Source of the DNA: Megachile rotundata
Taxonomy: Eukaryota; Arthropoda; Insecta; Hymenoptera; Megachilidae
Direction: 5' to 3'
DNA: 64,000 nt
Assembly (NCBI RefSeq): GCF_050947335.1
Contig: NC_134995.1
Location: 9,090,501-9,154,500 of the forward strand
The notes under the pieces were generated by a model. The model made no database searches. It was not told where the DNA came from and saw only the letters and a list, made by a program, of their open reading frames with translations. Both the position numbers and the translations under genes were made by a program. Shown piece after piece: positions 1-12,959 of the stretch (the stretch's first letter is position 1; every line of letters starts with the position of its first letter).

Positions 1-354
1 AGCGTGGTTCCGTCAAAAGATTTTATGTACATTTTATTTTAGCCTTTTGTGGCTGCGTGCACTGCGGCCGAGAATTAATTAACATGCGTACAATTAGTTT
101 TGAATTAATTAACATACGTGTAATTAATTTCAGTTCCGAAAGTTTACTGAACTCCAACAATTTGAACAAACTTTTGCTGTTTAATTAAAGATAATGAAAA
201 TATTAGGAAATTTTATATAAAATGAAATTTCGTAGTTTTTCTTGTGATGTAGTAGGATACTGTTAGATGCTGTTTGGTTCATAATTACCATATTAGATTA
301 ATTGAAGATTTATTGGTTTTAAACTGTGTGTATTTCATTTTTTTAATTTTGTAA
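1..354. other. Unique AT-rich DNA
   Basis: No coding signal seen. A short direct repeat built on gaattaattaacatRcGt occurs twice at 73-125. Confidence 0.5.
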
Positions 355-1115
355 AATAAAATATTGACAAATTGACAAATTGATAAATGGACAAATAGAC
401 AAATTAACAAATTGACAAATTGACAAATTGACAAATTGACAAATTGACAAATTGACAAATTGACAAATTGACAAATTGACGAATTGAAAAATTGAAAAAT
501 TGAAAAATTGAAAAATTGAAAAATTGAAAAATTGAAAAATTGAAAAATTGAAAAATTGACAAATAAACTAACTGACAAATTGACTAATTGACAAATTGAT
601 GAATGGAGAAATTGACAAATTAACAAATTGACATATTGACATATTGACATATTGACATATTGACAAATTGACAAATTAAAAATTGACAAACTGACAAATT
701 GACAAGTTGACGAATTGAAAAATTGACAAACTGACAAATCGACAAATTGAAAGATCGACAAATTGGAAAATCGACAAACTGAAAAGTCGATAAATTGAAA
801 ACTCGACAAATGGAAAAATGGACGAATTGAAAAATCGACAAATGGAAAGATCGACAAATTGAAAGATCGACAAATTGAAAAATCGACTAATTGTAAAATC
901 GACAAACTGAAAAATCGACAAACTGAAAAGTCTATAAATTGAAAACTGGACAAATAGAAAAATGGACGAATTGAAAAATCGACAAATTGAAAAATCGGCA
1001 AACTGAAAAGTCGATAAATTGAAAACTCGACAAATGGAAAAATGGACAAACTGAAAAGTCGATAAATCGAAAACTCGACAAATTGAAAATTCTACAAATT
1101 GAAAAATCGACAAAC
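355..1115. repeat. Octamer tandem array (aaattgac / attgaaaa / aaatcgac)
   Basis: An 8-bp unit with zones: near-perfect aaattgac (about 415-480), attgaaaa (about 483-555), then mixed aaatcgac, aaactgaa and aagtcgat monomers to about 1115. The reverse strand is open in all frames because the unit lacks stops, so the translated FSICRFFNLS-type repeats are artefacts. Confidence 0.9.
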
Positions 1116-1950
1116 TGAAAATGACTCCCCGAAAGACACAAATCCAAACAACAATCATCTTTACCCCCAACTTCTATTATCGTACAAAAAACAAAAGTCG
1201 AATTTAAATTGAAATTTTTTTCAAATATTGACTTTGAAAGGTACACAGAATAAGCGAACTCCACGGAAGATGAACTTTACTGAAACTTTAAAGCTAACTT
1301 CGAAGGGTACCAGTTGGTTCACTTATGTTAGTTTTGAAAGTTTACAATTTTTATAGCGTTATCACGATGTTACAAGTTTATAAAGTGACTTTGATTTCCT
1401 AGCAGCCCGGTGTCAAAACTGACGTTAATTAAGTGTTAATTAACGTAGGTCGGTAATTAGTCAGTCTGGATCAATGGTCGTCCGCATTGTATATAAAACC
1501 GTGTCTCGCAGTCTTTTGATATCGTCATTGTGGGCAACAATTTACGTGGTCGCATTTGTTCAAATAAACTACGGTTAAACAAATTTGTTCGTGTTTCATT
1601 ACTGACGGTATCATTTGTTTCGAATACGATTGTGGACGCTTGGTAACCGAGGGCAGAATTCGACAATTTATCTTTAATTTTTTTTTGTGGAACTCATTGA
1701 AGTTATACTGTTGTTTTTTAGGGTAGGGTGTTTTGTAATGTAGATTTTTATATAACTAATTTTGGGTTTATTGAATGTAGTTTGTTTAGAAACTATTCAA
1801 ATATTGAGATTTTTGAGGGGTCAATATATTGATGCTGCATTTGTTAATATTTAATTTCAAATTGAAAATTTGCAAATTTTGAAATATCTAAAACTCAGCT
1901 TTGACAAATTGTAAAATTTTAGAAGACTAAAACCACAAGGTTATAAAATT
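1116..1950. other. Unique flanking DNA
   Basis: AT-rich single-copy sequence with a more GC-balanced patch at 1390-1660. Short open frames on the minus strand here have no recognisable domain or splice context. I see no gene. Confidence 0.5.
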
Positions 1951-1989
1951 ACAAAAGATGTGTTCATATGTCCTGTTTGAAAATTTTCA

Positions 1990-2330
1990 AAGTTCTAAAG
2001 TTTTAAATTTAGAAATTCTCAGGTTCCAAATATCTCAATTTTCAAATTAAAAAAATTCTCCAATTACAAATATTTCAATTATCAAATTAAAAAATTCTCA
2101 ATTTACGAATACCTCAATTTTCAAATTGAAAGATTCTCCAATTACAAATATCTCAATTTTCAAATTAAAGAATTCTCAATTTACAAATACCTCAATTTTC
2201 AAATTAAAAAAATTCTCCAATTACAAATATCTCAATTTTCAGATAAAAAAATTCTCAGCTTGCAAATATCTAAATTTTCAAATTTAAAAATTCCCAAATT
2301 CCACCTTGTAAATATTAACTACTACCAAAA
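1990..2330. repeat. About 40-bp tandem repeat
   Basis: Alternating units of 39-40 bp built on aattctccaattacaaat and aattctcaatttacaaat, each followed by ctcaattttcaaatt. At least five units are visible, diverging at both ends. Confidence 0.75.
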
Positions 2331-2744
2331 TTTTAAGTTTTTAAATTTCTCCTCACCCAAATTCTAAAATACCCAAATTTTCGCAAGTCTAACATTCCAA
2401 ATTTTCTCAAATGATAAATTTCTAAAACTTCCAAACCTCCAACCCCCCAAATCCCCATTTCATCTAAATCTATATAAATTATGAATCCATTCATCCTTTA
2501 TCTATAAGAACCGTGTAATCTGCCTAGTGGATTATTATTCGATTGATTTCTGGGATTCCTAATTGCCAATCGCTAACGTCAGATTAATGAGATAGCTTAT
2601 TAGTCAGTAGCGTATAAACTAATCCTCTCTATGTTGCAATAACACACGTTCACTGATATAGGATGTTAGAACATTACTTAGATATACTGATAGACAAGCT
2701 TCTATAATTATTTAATACATTAAAAGTATAATATTTTATGTACT

Positions 2745-3000
2745 TTTAATTATTTGATACATTATTGATACATTATTGATACATTATTGATACGTTATTG
2801 ATACGTTATTGATACATTATTGACACATTATTGATACATTATTGATATGTTATTGATATATTATTCATATATTATTGATATATTATTCATATATTATTGA
2901 TATATTATTGACACATTATTGATATGTTATTGACACATTATTGATACATTATTGATATATGATTGATACATTATTGACACATCATTGATATATCAAGGAT
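2745..3000. repeat. 11-bp repeat gatacattatt
   Basis: Around twenty copies of an 11-bp unit (gatacattatt with variants such as gatatattatt and gacacattatt). This is one of the arrays whose period is not a multiple of eight. Confidence 0.88.
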
Positions 3001-3009
3001 ATATCAATA

Positions 3010-3500
3010 GTATCAATTAAAAGACCGATCACAATAATTTAATATTAATTAGAAGATCGATTACTGTAATTCAATATCGATTAAAAGGTTGATCACTGCA
3101 AATCAACATCAACTAAAACATCGATCATTACAATTGAATTACAATTAAAACCTCAGTTACTACAATTCACTTAAAATTAAAAAATCGATCACGATAACTA
3201 ATTTAATATTAATTCATCAGCCACTAAAATTCACCTAAAATTAAAAAGTCAGTCACGACGACTAATTTAATATTAAATCCTCAGTTACTACAATTCACCC
3301 AAAATTAAAAAATCAATCATGACAACTAAATTACTATTAAAACCACAATCACTACAATTCACCTAAACTTAAAAAATCAGACACGACAACAAATTTAATA
3401 TGAAATCTCCAGTGACTAAAATTCGCCTAAAATAACTAAATCATATAACTAATGTAATACAAAATCCTCAGTCACCATAATACACCTAAAATTATTACAA
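3010..3500. repeat. About 64-bp tandem repeat
   Basis: Seven or so diverged units containing aaattaaaaaatcgatcac, aatttaatattaaa and cctcagttactacaattcac. The same unit reappears at 6660-6790. Confidence 0.75.
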
Positions 3501-4275
3501 TTCAATCCGCAATTCGCAAGTCTAATCCCCACAAATATCCCGTAGCATCAACAATACACCCTGATGTCCGTGCGATCGACGGGCAGACAATCTGCCCATC
3601 GCGTTAACATCGCAACCAACAGAATTATCTTCGTATCGAAGAGAAACGGGGGCAAGATATAACGGAGATCGTTAAATCCTTTCTACGTCGCGCGATCATG
3701 GCGTTGTTGGGCAGCCATCTTGCGGAAAATAATCGTCCTTCTGGCTGACCAGCTGACCCGAATGAAACGCCAACCGAATGACCTCGTGATACGGCTGGGA
3801 GAGTAATTATCGGTGCTTTTTCCATCGTCAATAGACCAACACACCGGAACCAGATGGGAGATGTTGGTTATTCGAGCTTGATAATGCTCCAACTCTCGAT
3901 ATAATCACCGTTACGGGCTATTTCTGACTACAACCTGCCATTTTTAACTTTGTCAGCTGCCAGTGTGTCGGAAACACCTGCACGGCTGATTCTCCAGTTA
4001 GAAGCTACTGAAATATGCAACAGGAAAGTGTAATAGTACGCTTAATATCCGCGAAACGTGCATATTTCTTAGGTGCCATTCGTGAGTGAAGAGGCAAATT
4101 ATAAGCTCCTCTATTTGATTTTCTACCTTCCGAATTGAAAGGAATTGATGGCATCGCTTTGTTAGAGGGCTCGAGATGTTTCTTGATGGTAAGGGTTTGC
4201 TACTAATTCGCATTTAGTATTAATGGAGGGTAGAAAGATACCCTTATTTCATATAATTTGAGAGTACACTATTTG
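3501..4275. other. Unique DNA, no gene seen
   Basis: Moderately GC-balanced between 3530 and 4000. Overlapping short frames on the minus strand show no known domain. The sequence is probably intergenic or intronic. Confidence 0.45.
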
Positions 4276-4280
4276 CAAAT

Positions 4281-5143
4281 TTAGGAATTTGGAGATTTGG
4301 GATTTGGGAGATTTGGGATTTGGGAGATTTGGGATTTGGGAGATTTGGGATTTGGGAGATTTGGGATTTGGGAGATTTGGGATTTGGGACTTGGGATTTG
4401 GGAGATTTGGGATTTGGGACGCGTGGGATTTGGGACGCGTGGAATTTGGGATATGTGGGATTTGGGATATGTGGGATTTGGGACGCGTGGGATTTGGGAC
4501 GCGTGGGATTTGGGACGCGTGGGATTTGGGACGCGTGGGATTTGGGACGCGTGGGATTTGGGACGTGTGGGATTTGGGACGCGTGGGATTTTTGACGCGT
4601 GGAATTTGAGACGCGTGGGATTTATGACGGGTGGGATTTGGGACGCGTGGGATTTGGGACGCGTGGAATTTGGGACGCGTGGGATTTGGGACGCGTGGGA
4701 TTTATGACGCGTGGGATTTGGGACGCGTGGGATTTGGGACGCGTGGAATTTGGGACGCGTGGGATTTGGGACGCGTGGGATTTGGGATATGTGGGATTTG
4801 GGACGCGTGGGGTTTGGGACGCGTGGGATTTGGGACGCGTGGGATTTGGGACGCGTGGGATTTGGGATATGTGGGATTTGGGACGCGTGGGATTTGGGAC
4901 GCGTGGGATTTGGGACGCGTGGGATTTTTGACGCGTGGGATTTGGGACGCGTGGGATTTGGAACGCGTGGGATTTGGGAGATTTGGGATTTGGGACGCGT
5001 GAGATTTATGACGCGTGGAATTTGGGACGCGTGGGATTTATGACGTGTGGGATTTGGGACGCGTAGGAGTTGGGATATGTGGGATTTGGGATGTGTTTGG
5101 ACTTGGGACGCGTTGGATTTGGGACGCGTGGGATTTGGGTTCT
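4281..5143 (+). repeat. 16-bp G-rich minisatellite, array A (gggatttgggacgcgt)
   Basis: More than 50 units of 16 bp, made of half-units gggatttg and ggacgcgt. The first 140 bp use ggagattt instead of ggacgcgt; ggatatgt variants are scattered through the rest. Runs of GGG recur every few bases on the + strand, giving strong G-quadruplex potential. The stop-free unit makes long frames on both strands (WDLGRVGFGTRGI and PNPTRPKSHASQI types) that are not genes. The same unit forms arrays near 15.4 and 53.4 kb in opposite orientation. Confidence 0.95.
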
Positions 5144-5944
5144 GATATATCATCAGAACCTTAATTGATATTCGATGGAGTGTGATTCATAGGAGACGAG
5201 GTTAACGATCCCATATTGCATATGTAAGAATGTGTTACATACACATTTTTATAAAATAAAATCCACAAATCTAAAAATTCCGAAATGCAAAAATAAAAAA
5301 TCAATAAAATTTCAAATCTGTAACCTCAGAATGTAAATAACAATCCCAGCGTGAAAATTTGACAGTTTATAAACCGCAGTCTTAACAAGATGGGCAAAAC
5401 CGTGGTTTACGTTCCACCCTATGCGAATTATTCAAGCGTCCATTATCAATGAAGGTCCATTCTCACAATTGGCCAGAGAAGAGCCATCGAGAAACCATAT
5501 TCGGTTAGTCGGTTTAGCGAAGTACAATATGTTGGTCGAATAGAAAAGCCGTGGCCACGGTTCACTTAATCCAGTCCGTTTCTGAATTGAAAAGCGGTAA
5601 AGCTCTGGGGTTGAAGCGATCGCGTTATACCCCATTATTAAACTTAACACGCACCGGACCCCTCTTGGTCGCTACGTAATCTCCGAAAATTCTAAGCTTC
5701 TTAAGACTTTGGATAGGCTGCGATACGACCCTTGGAATCTGCCTAAATGGTACATTCTGTCTGACTAATTAGCGTGAACTGCGCCGCACTGCGAAATGAT
5801 TGCTTTACTTAACGGGAATATCCAACTGTGCCATTGGGAGTGCGATACAGCACTGTATAAAAGGGGACGCTTAGAGGCAATATTATAATGGGGAAATTTG
5901 GGAGAGGGAGATTTGAGAAATTTTGAATATCAAGGTTTTAAATG
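5144..5944. other. Unique DNA, no gene seen
   Basis: Single-copy sequence with a GC-balanced part at 5380-5870. A 72-codon minus-strand frame at 5432-5650 has no recognisable motif. A TATA-like gtataaaagggg at 5855-5866 has no ORF behind it. Confidence 0.45.
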
Positions 5945-5949
5945 TGTGA

Positions 5950-6135
5950 ATTTTTGAATTGTTAAATTTGTGAATTTGTGAATTTGTGAATTTGTGAATT
6001 TGTGAATTTGTGAATTTGTGAATTTGTGAATTTGTGAATTTGTGAATTTGTGAATTTGTGAATTTCTGAATTTCTGAATTTCTGAATTTCTGAATTTCTG
6101 AATTTCTGAATTTCTGAATTTCTGAATTTCCAAAT
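5950..6135. repeat. Octamer array (aatttgtg then aatttctg)
   Basis: About thirteen copies of aatttgtg followed abruptly by about eight copies of aatttctg: two homogeneous blocks of sister octamers. Confidence 0.93.
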
Positions 6136-6364
6136 CCCCAAATTTCTCAATTTCTTAAATTTACAAATACTGAAATTTCCAAATTTCTCACCTCAAAATC
6201 CCTAGATCCATAAATGCCTAGATCCCCGAAATTCTACACGTCAAAATCCCCAAATCTCCACGTTCTGCTATTTCAAAATGCCTAATTACTAAATTTTTAA
6301 ATTAACAACTTTTTAAATTTCTAAATTTCCTAATTACTGCTTTCTAAAATACAAAATTTCCCTA

Positions 6365-6535
6365 GTTACTAGATTACTAGATTACTAGATTACTACATTT
6401 CTAGATTACTATATGGCTAGATTACTAGATTACTAGATTACTAGATTACTAGATTACCAGATTACTAGATTACTAGATTACCAGATTAATGGATTACCAG
6501 ATTACTAGATTACTAGATTACTAGATTACTAGCTT
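6365..6535. repeat. Octamer array (agattact)
   Basis: Some twenty copies of an 8-bp unit agattact, with occasional agattacc, atatggct and agattaat variants. Confidence 0.92.
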
Positions 6536-6659
6536 TCAAAATCCATAAATCCCTAGGTCCTTAGAACCTTACATCCCCAAATTCCTATATTTCTATAACT
6601 TTATACTTATAAATTCCAAAATTCCTAAATTCCTAAATTCACAAATTCACAAATTTGTA

Positions 6660-6790
6660 AATTACTAAGATTACTATTAAAAACCTCATCAACTAAATTA
6701 CTATTAAAACCTCAGTTACTAAAATTAAAAAATCAATCATGACAACTAAATCACAATTAAAACCTCAGTCTCTACATTTAACCAACAAGT
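6660..6790. repeat. Dispersed copy of the 3.0-3.5 kb repeat
   Basis: Two units with attaaaacctcagttact and aaaaaatcaatcatgacaac match the 64-bp family at 3010-3500, three kilobases away. Confidence 0.65.
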
Positions 6791-7669
6791 TCCTATAAGT
6801 TACTAAATTTCTAGATCTCCCCTGTATAGAATAGTTATACATATAGCGTATATTCCTAGATTTCTTCATTCTCAAATGCTCAAATCCTCAAATGTCCAAA
6901 CTCCTAATTCAGAAAGACACAACTCTAACCACACACATACCCCAAAAATACTATCTCCAAAGTGTCCAATTCCCGTAATCGAAAATCAATTCCACCCCCG
7001 AATAGAAAAGCACAAATCCAAAAATAAATCACAGTCGAACCGTAATTATTTCGTTCAGTTCTTCGTCTATCTATTTCGTCTATCTAGACAATTTTTCAAG
7101 AATAAAATATATTTTGAAGAATATCGCACGAGCCTGTAAAGGGGATGGAATGTAATCGACGCCGACGTAAGTAGCGTTAAGTGTTAACGTACGACGCGAC
7201 GGAAGATTAAACTGAAAATTAGGGGATGAAAAGCAGCTAGGTTTAATATGGAACGGTTTTTTCGTCGCTAAAGGTGTGCCGGTAATATTAGAATTTTGTC
7301 CGTGATGTACGGTATAAAGGCTTTTATCGTTAGCATCCGGGCAACTGTGTAAAATATAAAGCGATGAAGGTAATATGGCAGTTACATGTCAACGAAACGG
7401 AATAAAGGAGCCAGGAACGTTACAAACGTGCTACGGTATTAATTTCTCTATCGAGTTTACAATTGCTCTCTCAGAAAATGGAGGAGGGTAATAAAAGTTG
7501 CAACGCGACGTCTTGTGATTCTCGAGCTTACGACGCGTTTCATCTTCATGTTATGGCGGAAAATGAGTAAGGAGAATTGTAGTGATTTCATTAAACTACA
7601 GATAGGAATTCAATCTGTTGTGTGCAAATTTCTTCAGCTGACGACGAGAATTTCTAATTATTTCTGGAA
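6791..7669. other. Unique DNA, no gene seen
   Basis: Short plus-strand frames at 6876 and 7515 have no recognisable domain. Composition becomes more balanced at 7140-7560 without splice-bounded coding signal. Confidence 0.4.
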
Positions 7670-8500
7670 TATTTTCGAAATTTTATATTTAATATTTTTC
7701 ACATTTTTGAACTTAAAATTTTATAATTTGCTAATTTCAAATTTTACAAATTTCTAATTATAAATTTTAAATTTGCTAATTTCAAACTTTACAAATTTCT
7801 AATTATAAATTTTAAATTTGCTAATTTCAAATTTCACAATTGTCTAATTTAAAATTTTTAAATTTGCAAATTTGAAATTTAAGAATTTTCAATTTTAAAA
7901 TTACACAATTTTCAAATTTAAAATTTTACAATTTTCTAAATTAAAATTGTTTATTTTTCAAATTTAAAATTTTACAATTTTCTAAATTAGAATTTTTTAA
8001 TTTTAAAATTTTTAATTTTACAATCTTCAGCTTTTAAATTTTACAACTTGCTAATTTAAAATTATGCAACCTTCAAATTTTCACTTTTACAATTGTCTAA
8101 TTTAAAATTTTACAATTTGCAAATTTCAAATTTTAAATTCTACAATTTGCTACTTTAAAATTTTACAATCTTCAAATTTAAAATTTAACAATTTTTAATT
8201 TTAAAATTACACAATTTTCAAACTTAAAATTTTACAATTTTCTAAATTAGAATTTTTTAATTTTTAAATTTTAAATTTTACAATCTTCAGCTTTTAAATT
8301 TTACAACTTGCTAATTTAAAATTTTGCAACCTTCATATTTTCACTTTTACAATTTGCTAATTTGAAATTTTACAACCTTCAAATTTACAATTTCACAATT
8401 TTCAGATTTAAAATTTCACAATCTTCTAAATAAAAATTGTACAATTTACTAATTTACAATTTTATAACTTTCAAATTTTAAATTTTACAGTGCTTTAAAG
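7670..8500. repeat. Very AT-rich degenerate repeat (aaattttacaatttgctaat)
   Basis: Irregular units of roughly 24-32 bp combining aaattttacaattt, gctaattt and ttcaaattt. A block with lettcagcttttaaattttac-like composition recurs near 8030 and 8285, showing a larger segmental duplication inside the array. Confidence 0.75.
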
Positions 8501-9545
8501 TGTCGAATTTTTCCCAGTGTCCAACCTTGCAATTCTAGAATTAAAAAATTTATAAGTTAAATTTACAAACTTCATAACTTATGAATTTACGAAATTTATT
8601 AATACAAAAGGAACTCATAATTAAATCAGTAAATAAATAAATAAGCGAATGTATCTCGAACAATGAATGACTGAATATCCATAAATAAACAAATAAAATA
8701 ACTGTCCATATTACTTAACAAAAACAAATAACCAAATGCATTATATAATATAACAAATAAATTAATGAACGTTAACGAAAAAGATTAATACCAGTTCACT
8801 GCCCTCCGAATCGATATTTCATAAATTTTGATGACGTCCACGCGTCAGGTTCGGTCACCGAATTAACCGTAAAATAATAGATTTCGAGTTGAATTTTCAT
8901 TGCAACCGTTAATGTGCATTCTACAAGAGATCGTTCCATGGAGGGATGCTCATCATAAAACACTTTACAGGGTTTTTTTAACTGCAAGCTCGTAAAAATG
9001 TCGGCTAACCAATAACGGTGTTCGTGGATCGTTTCACGACATAACAAAGAAGCGACGTTTCAACCACATAAATGCATAATGCTGACAATGGGGCCTGTGA
9101 GAAAGAATCGGCTTTTTGTGAATAAACGAATAATTAACTCTTGAGCAACGAGCCTTTGATGACCGACTTTTTTATCGGGTTTCAAGGTAATCTTTGATGA
9201 TGTGTTTTTTTTATTCCGTTCGCATCCCTTTGAAGAAATTTATAAGTGAACGGGGTAGATGCTGTTGGACAACACTGATCGATAAACTGTTTTATCGTAA
9301 AATTTAATTTATCGATTATTGTTAACGTTGGATGAGCGTGGATTAAGCTCGTATCGTTTTATGGCGATGACGCACGTGCTCGAAATATATTACAGATGCG
9401 ATATAAATGGATTTATGGTGTACTTTATGGAGGTTTTAATTGAGGAAGTGAAAACTGGGGAATTCAGAATTCTCGATTTGGGATTTCTGGACTTTTGGGT
9501 TCTTACATTTGTAAGATTCTGGGTTCTTGGGACTATGGAACTATG
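8501..9545. other. Unique DNA, no gene seen
   Basis: Single-copy sequence. The more balanced part 8790-9440 holds short frames on both strands without recognisable domains. Confidence 0.4.
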
Positions 9546-9549
9546 AGAC

Positions 9550-10190
9550 GACGGGTTTTTGGGTTTTGGGTTTTGGGTTTTGGGTTTGGGTTTTGGGTTT
9601 TGGGTTTGGGTTTTGGGTTTTCTATTTTAGATTTATGGGTTTTCGGGTTTCTTGGTTTTTGGGTTTTCGGGTTTTCGGGTTTTCGGGTTTGTGGGTTTTT
9701 GGGTTCTTGGGTTCTTGAGTTCATGGGTTCTTGGGTGTTTGGATTTTTGGGTTTTTGGGTTCTTGGGTTTTTGGGTTCTTGGGTTCTTGGGTTTTTGGGT
9801 TTTTGGGTTCTTGGGTTCTTGGGTTTTTGGGTTCTTGGGTTTTTGAGTTTTTGGGTTTTTGGGTTTTTAGGTTTTTGGGTTTTTGGGTTTTTGGGTTTTT
9901 GGGTTTTTGGGTTTTTGGGTTTTTGGGTTTTTGGGTTTTTGGGTTTTTGGGTTTTTGGGTTTTTGGGTTTTTGGACTCTTGGGTTCTTGGATTTATAGGT
10001 TTTTGGGTTTTTAGGTTTTTGGGTTTTTGAGTTTTTGGGTTTTTGGGTTTTTGGGTTTTTGGGTTTTTGGATTTTTGGGTTTTTCGGTTTTTGGATATTT
10101 GAGTTTTTAAGTTCTTGGTTATTTGGGTTTCTGGAGTTTTGGGGTTTTGGGATTTTGGGTTTTTGGGGTTTTGAGTATTTAAGTTCATAG
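9550..10190 (+). repeat. Octamer array GGGTTTTT with G-quadruplex potential
   Basis: The 8-bp unit gggttttt (variants gggttctt, gggttttc) has its most regular stretch at about 9845-9970. GGG every 8 bp on the + strand gives dozens of consecutive quadruplex-capable tracts. It resembles a telomere-like word but is not the insect TTAGG repeat. Frames reading FGFLGFWV or KNPKTQKP are artefacts. Confidence 0.93.
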
Positions 10191-10199
10191 GACTTTAAG

Positions 10200-11425
10200 G
10201 TTTTGTGTTCTTGGGTTCTTTAATCTTTGGATCTTTGGATTTATGGGTTTCACGATATTTAAGATTGTGGTTTCGGATTCATGGGTTTTCAAGTTCTTGG
10301 GTTCTTGCCCTCTTAAGTTGTTGGGTTTTTGAACTCTTAGTTTTGTTCGGTTCTTAGGATCTTAAATCCTAGACTTTAAGATTTTTCAATTTTTCAGTCT
10401 CTTGAATTTTAGACCTTTGAAGTTTCTGATTTTTTAAAACTCATTAAAGAATGAAGAAACTTGAAGATTAATATACTAAATTTGATAGTAACCAAATTTA
10501 ATATTCCGATACCTTTTTATACACCCGAAAGAAATCCATTTATCAGGAACAGAATGCATAAATAAAATTATACGTGCAAATAAAAGAATACAATGTCACC
10601 AGAAATAACATATTGCAGTAATGAAACCTAACCCTCGATTCTGAGTGTAATCACCAAAGAACGTAATTTGGTCGTGTTCATAATCTAATACTCATCAGTA
10701 ATTAATGCCAGGAATGATTCAGTGAATAAAAAACGTAGTAGGATAAAGCATTAAAGCTACGTATTCAAACATGTTCCCTCTCTCAGAATATTATATTTTT
10801 ATGATCCACGAATAACACGGCTCTCGTGACCATATTCCACATTTTTATTACAAATTTTCACCCTCGATGGATTCTAGCATTACTACCAGATAATCAACCA
10901 TGATCATCTGCGTTTATTCAGACCCGACCCAGCTATAACTTCCGTCTAATAAACTCGATCTCCTACGTATTACCTTTTCTCTATCTGCCTTTTCACTGTA
11001 AAACATTGTTTTTCACGAAACACTATCGGTTTTAATATTTCATGATTTTATGGTTTACAGGTTTTGAATAATATATAATAATATACATAATATATAAATA
11101 TATTTATAGGGTTTTTGAGCATTTATGATGATATAGTAATACATTTACACTATTCATTATTGTAGTATTATATTTATGTGTGTACTATAGGATTTTCTAA
11201 GTTCCAAATGTAGAAAGTTCAAATTTGGAAGTTTATGATACAGTTAAAAATTGACTGTGCAAGTTTACGAACTTACATTTAGAAATGTTCGTATATTACG
11301 AATTCGTGAAATTTCAAATTTAGGAATTTATTAATAGTTCAATCTAAATGAATGCTTAATTAAAATTTAATTAATGAACTTATTAATAATGCAATATTTG
11401 AACATTGAAAATTTTTCATTCCTTG
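10200..11425. other. Unique AT-rich DNA
   Basis: The left 250 bp are decayed remnants of the GGGTTTTT array. The rest is single-copy AT-rich DNA with no coding signal. Confidence 0.45.
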
Positions 11426-11449
11426 ATTTCAGAATTTTAAATTTGTAAC

Positions 11450-12180
11450 TTTGAAAATTTGGGCATTGGAAACTTTAAAAATTGAAGTTTGTTGACTTGT
11501 AAGAAATTTGCGAATTTGTAACCTTGTAGTTTTGGGAATTTGTAGACACGAATATTTGAATGCTGGAGAATTTGAAAACTCGTCAACTTGAAAATTTGTC
11601 AACTTGAAAACTTGAAAACTTGTCAACTCGAAAACTTGAAAACTTGTCAACTTGTCAATTTAAATACTTGAAAACTTGTAAATTTGTCAACTTGAAAACT
11701 TGAAAACTTGAAAACTTGAAAACTTGAAAACTTGAAAACTTGAGAACTTGTCAACTTGTCAACTTGTCAACTTGAAAACTTGAAAACTTGAAAACTTGTC
11801 AACTTGTCAACTTGTCAACTTGTCAAACTTGTCAACTTGAAAACTTGTCAACTAGTCAACTTGAAAACTTGTCAACTAGTCAACTTGAAAACTTGAGAAC
11901 TTGTCAACTTGTAAATTTGTCAACTTGAAAACTTGCCAACTTGAAAACTTGTCAACTTGAAAACTTTAAAACTTAAAAACTTGAAAACTTGAAAACTTGA
12001 AAACTTGAAAACTTGAAAACTTGAAAATTTGAGAACTTGTCAACTTGTCAACTTGAAAACTTGTGAACTTGTCAACTTGAAAACTTGAGAACTTGTCAAC
12101 TTGTCAACTTGAAAACATGTCAAATTGAAAACTTGTCAGCTTAAAAACTTGTCAACTTGAGAACTTGAAAACATTTTAAT
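11450..12180. repeat. Binary octamer array (aaaacttg / tcaacttg)
   Basis: Two 8-bp monomers, aaaacttg and tcaacttg, alternate in irregular runs with rare agaacttg and taaatttg. Single-base indels occasionally break the phase (near 11825). Confidence 0.93.
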
Positions 12181-12955
12181 TTAATAAACAGAAAATTTGC
12201 TAAGTTTCTTACGTTACTCGAGAATTTTACTTCCTGAAGTTGTTTCTCTTCGTACAATTGTTTTTGTCGAAAGGAAGTCTGCTGCACAACCAAGTGTACA
12301 GCTTATCATACGACCAACTAGGTTGATTAATGTTACTCGGGAGATTAACTCGTTAAATTCTAGTCACGAAGCGTCATACAGATATACAATATATACATAT
12401 ATATGTATATACATTTACCTGCGTGTTCAATCTAACTACCTTTTTCTTTAGTGTCTGAATTATACCCCATAATTCGTTCTATATATCAACTTTATATAAA
12501 AACAAACTCCTTCACTTATTGTTTCATTTAGTTATCATTCACTCTTATTTATTAATACTTATTATTCATACTTACATTGCATTTGTTAAATAGTTACAAT
12601 ATCATTTTCAACTTATTTCTTTCAATTTTTTTAAAATTTAATATGTAACTTAACAACATTCTCAAAGCGTCGAGATCTTATAAATTGAACAATTGTAATG
12701 AATCAAAAATCTCTGAAACTCAAAAGTTACAAAAATCAATTCAAGATTTCAAGAACTAAAGAATTCAAGAATTAAAGATTTCAAGAATTCAATCCTTTAT
12801 AACTTCAAAAGTAAAGAACTCTAAAATTCCAAGAATCCAAAAATTCATGAACCCAAAACTGCAAATCTCAAGAAGTCCAAAAGTTCAAGTCTTTAATAAT
12901 CCAAAAATTTCATAACCCAAATCTGCAAAACTTAAAAAATCCAAAACTTCCAAAA
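12181..12955. other. Unique AT-rich DNA
   Basis: Single-copy sequence with a short atatac microsatellite-like stretch at 12385-12415 and diverged octamer remnants after 12700. No gene seen. Confidence 0.45.
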
Positions 12956-12959
12956 CTCT

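Noticed and set aside
4281..5153. Long open frames on both strands (up to 290 codons)
   Set aside because: The 16-bp unit lacks stops in every frame, so translation gives a 16-residue repeat in all frames at once. There is no start context, splice signal or unique sequence.
9550..10190. GGGTTTTT array as an internal telomere
   Set aside because: Insect telomeres are TTAGG-type; this unit belongs with the other octamer arrays of the window.
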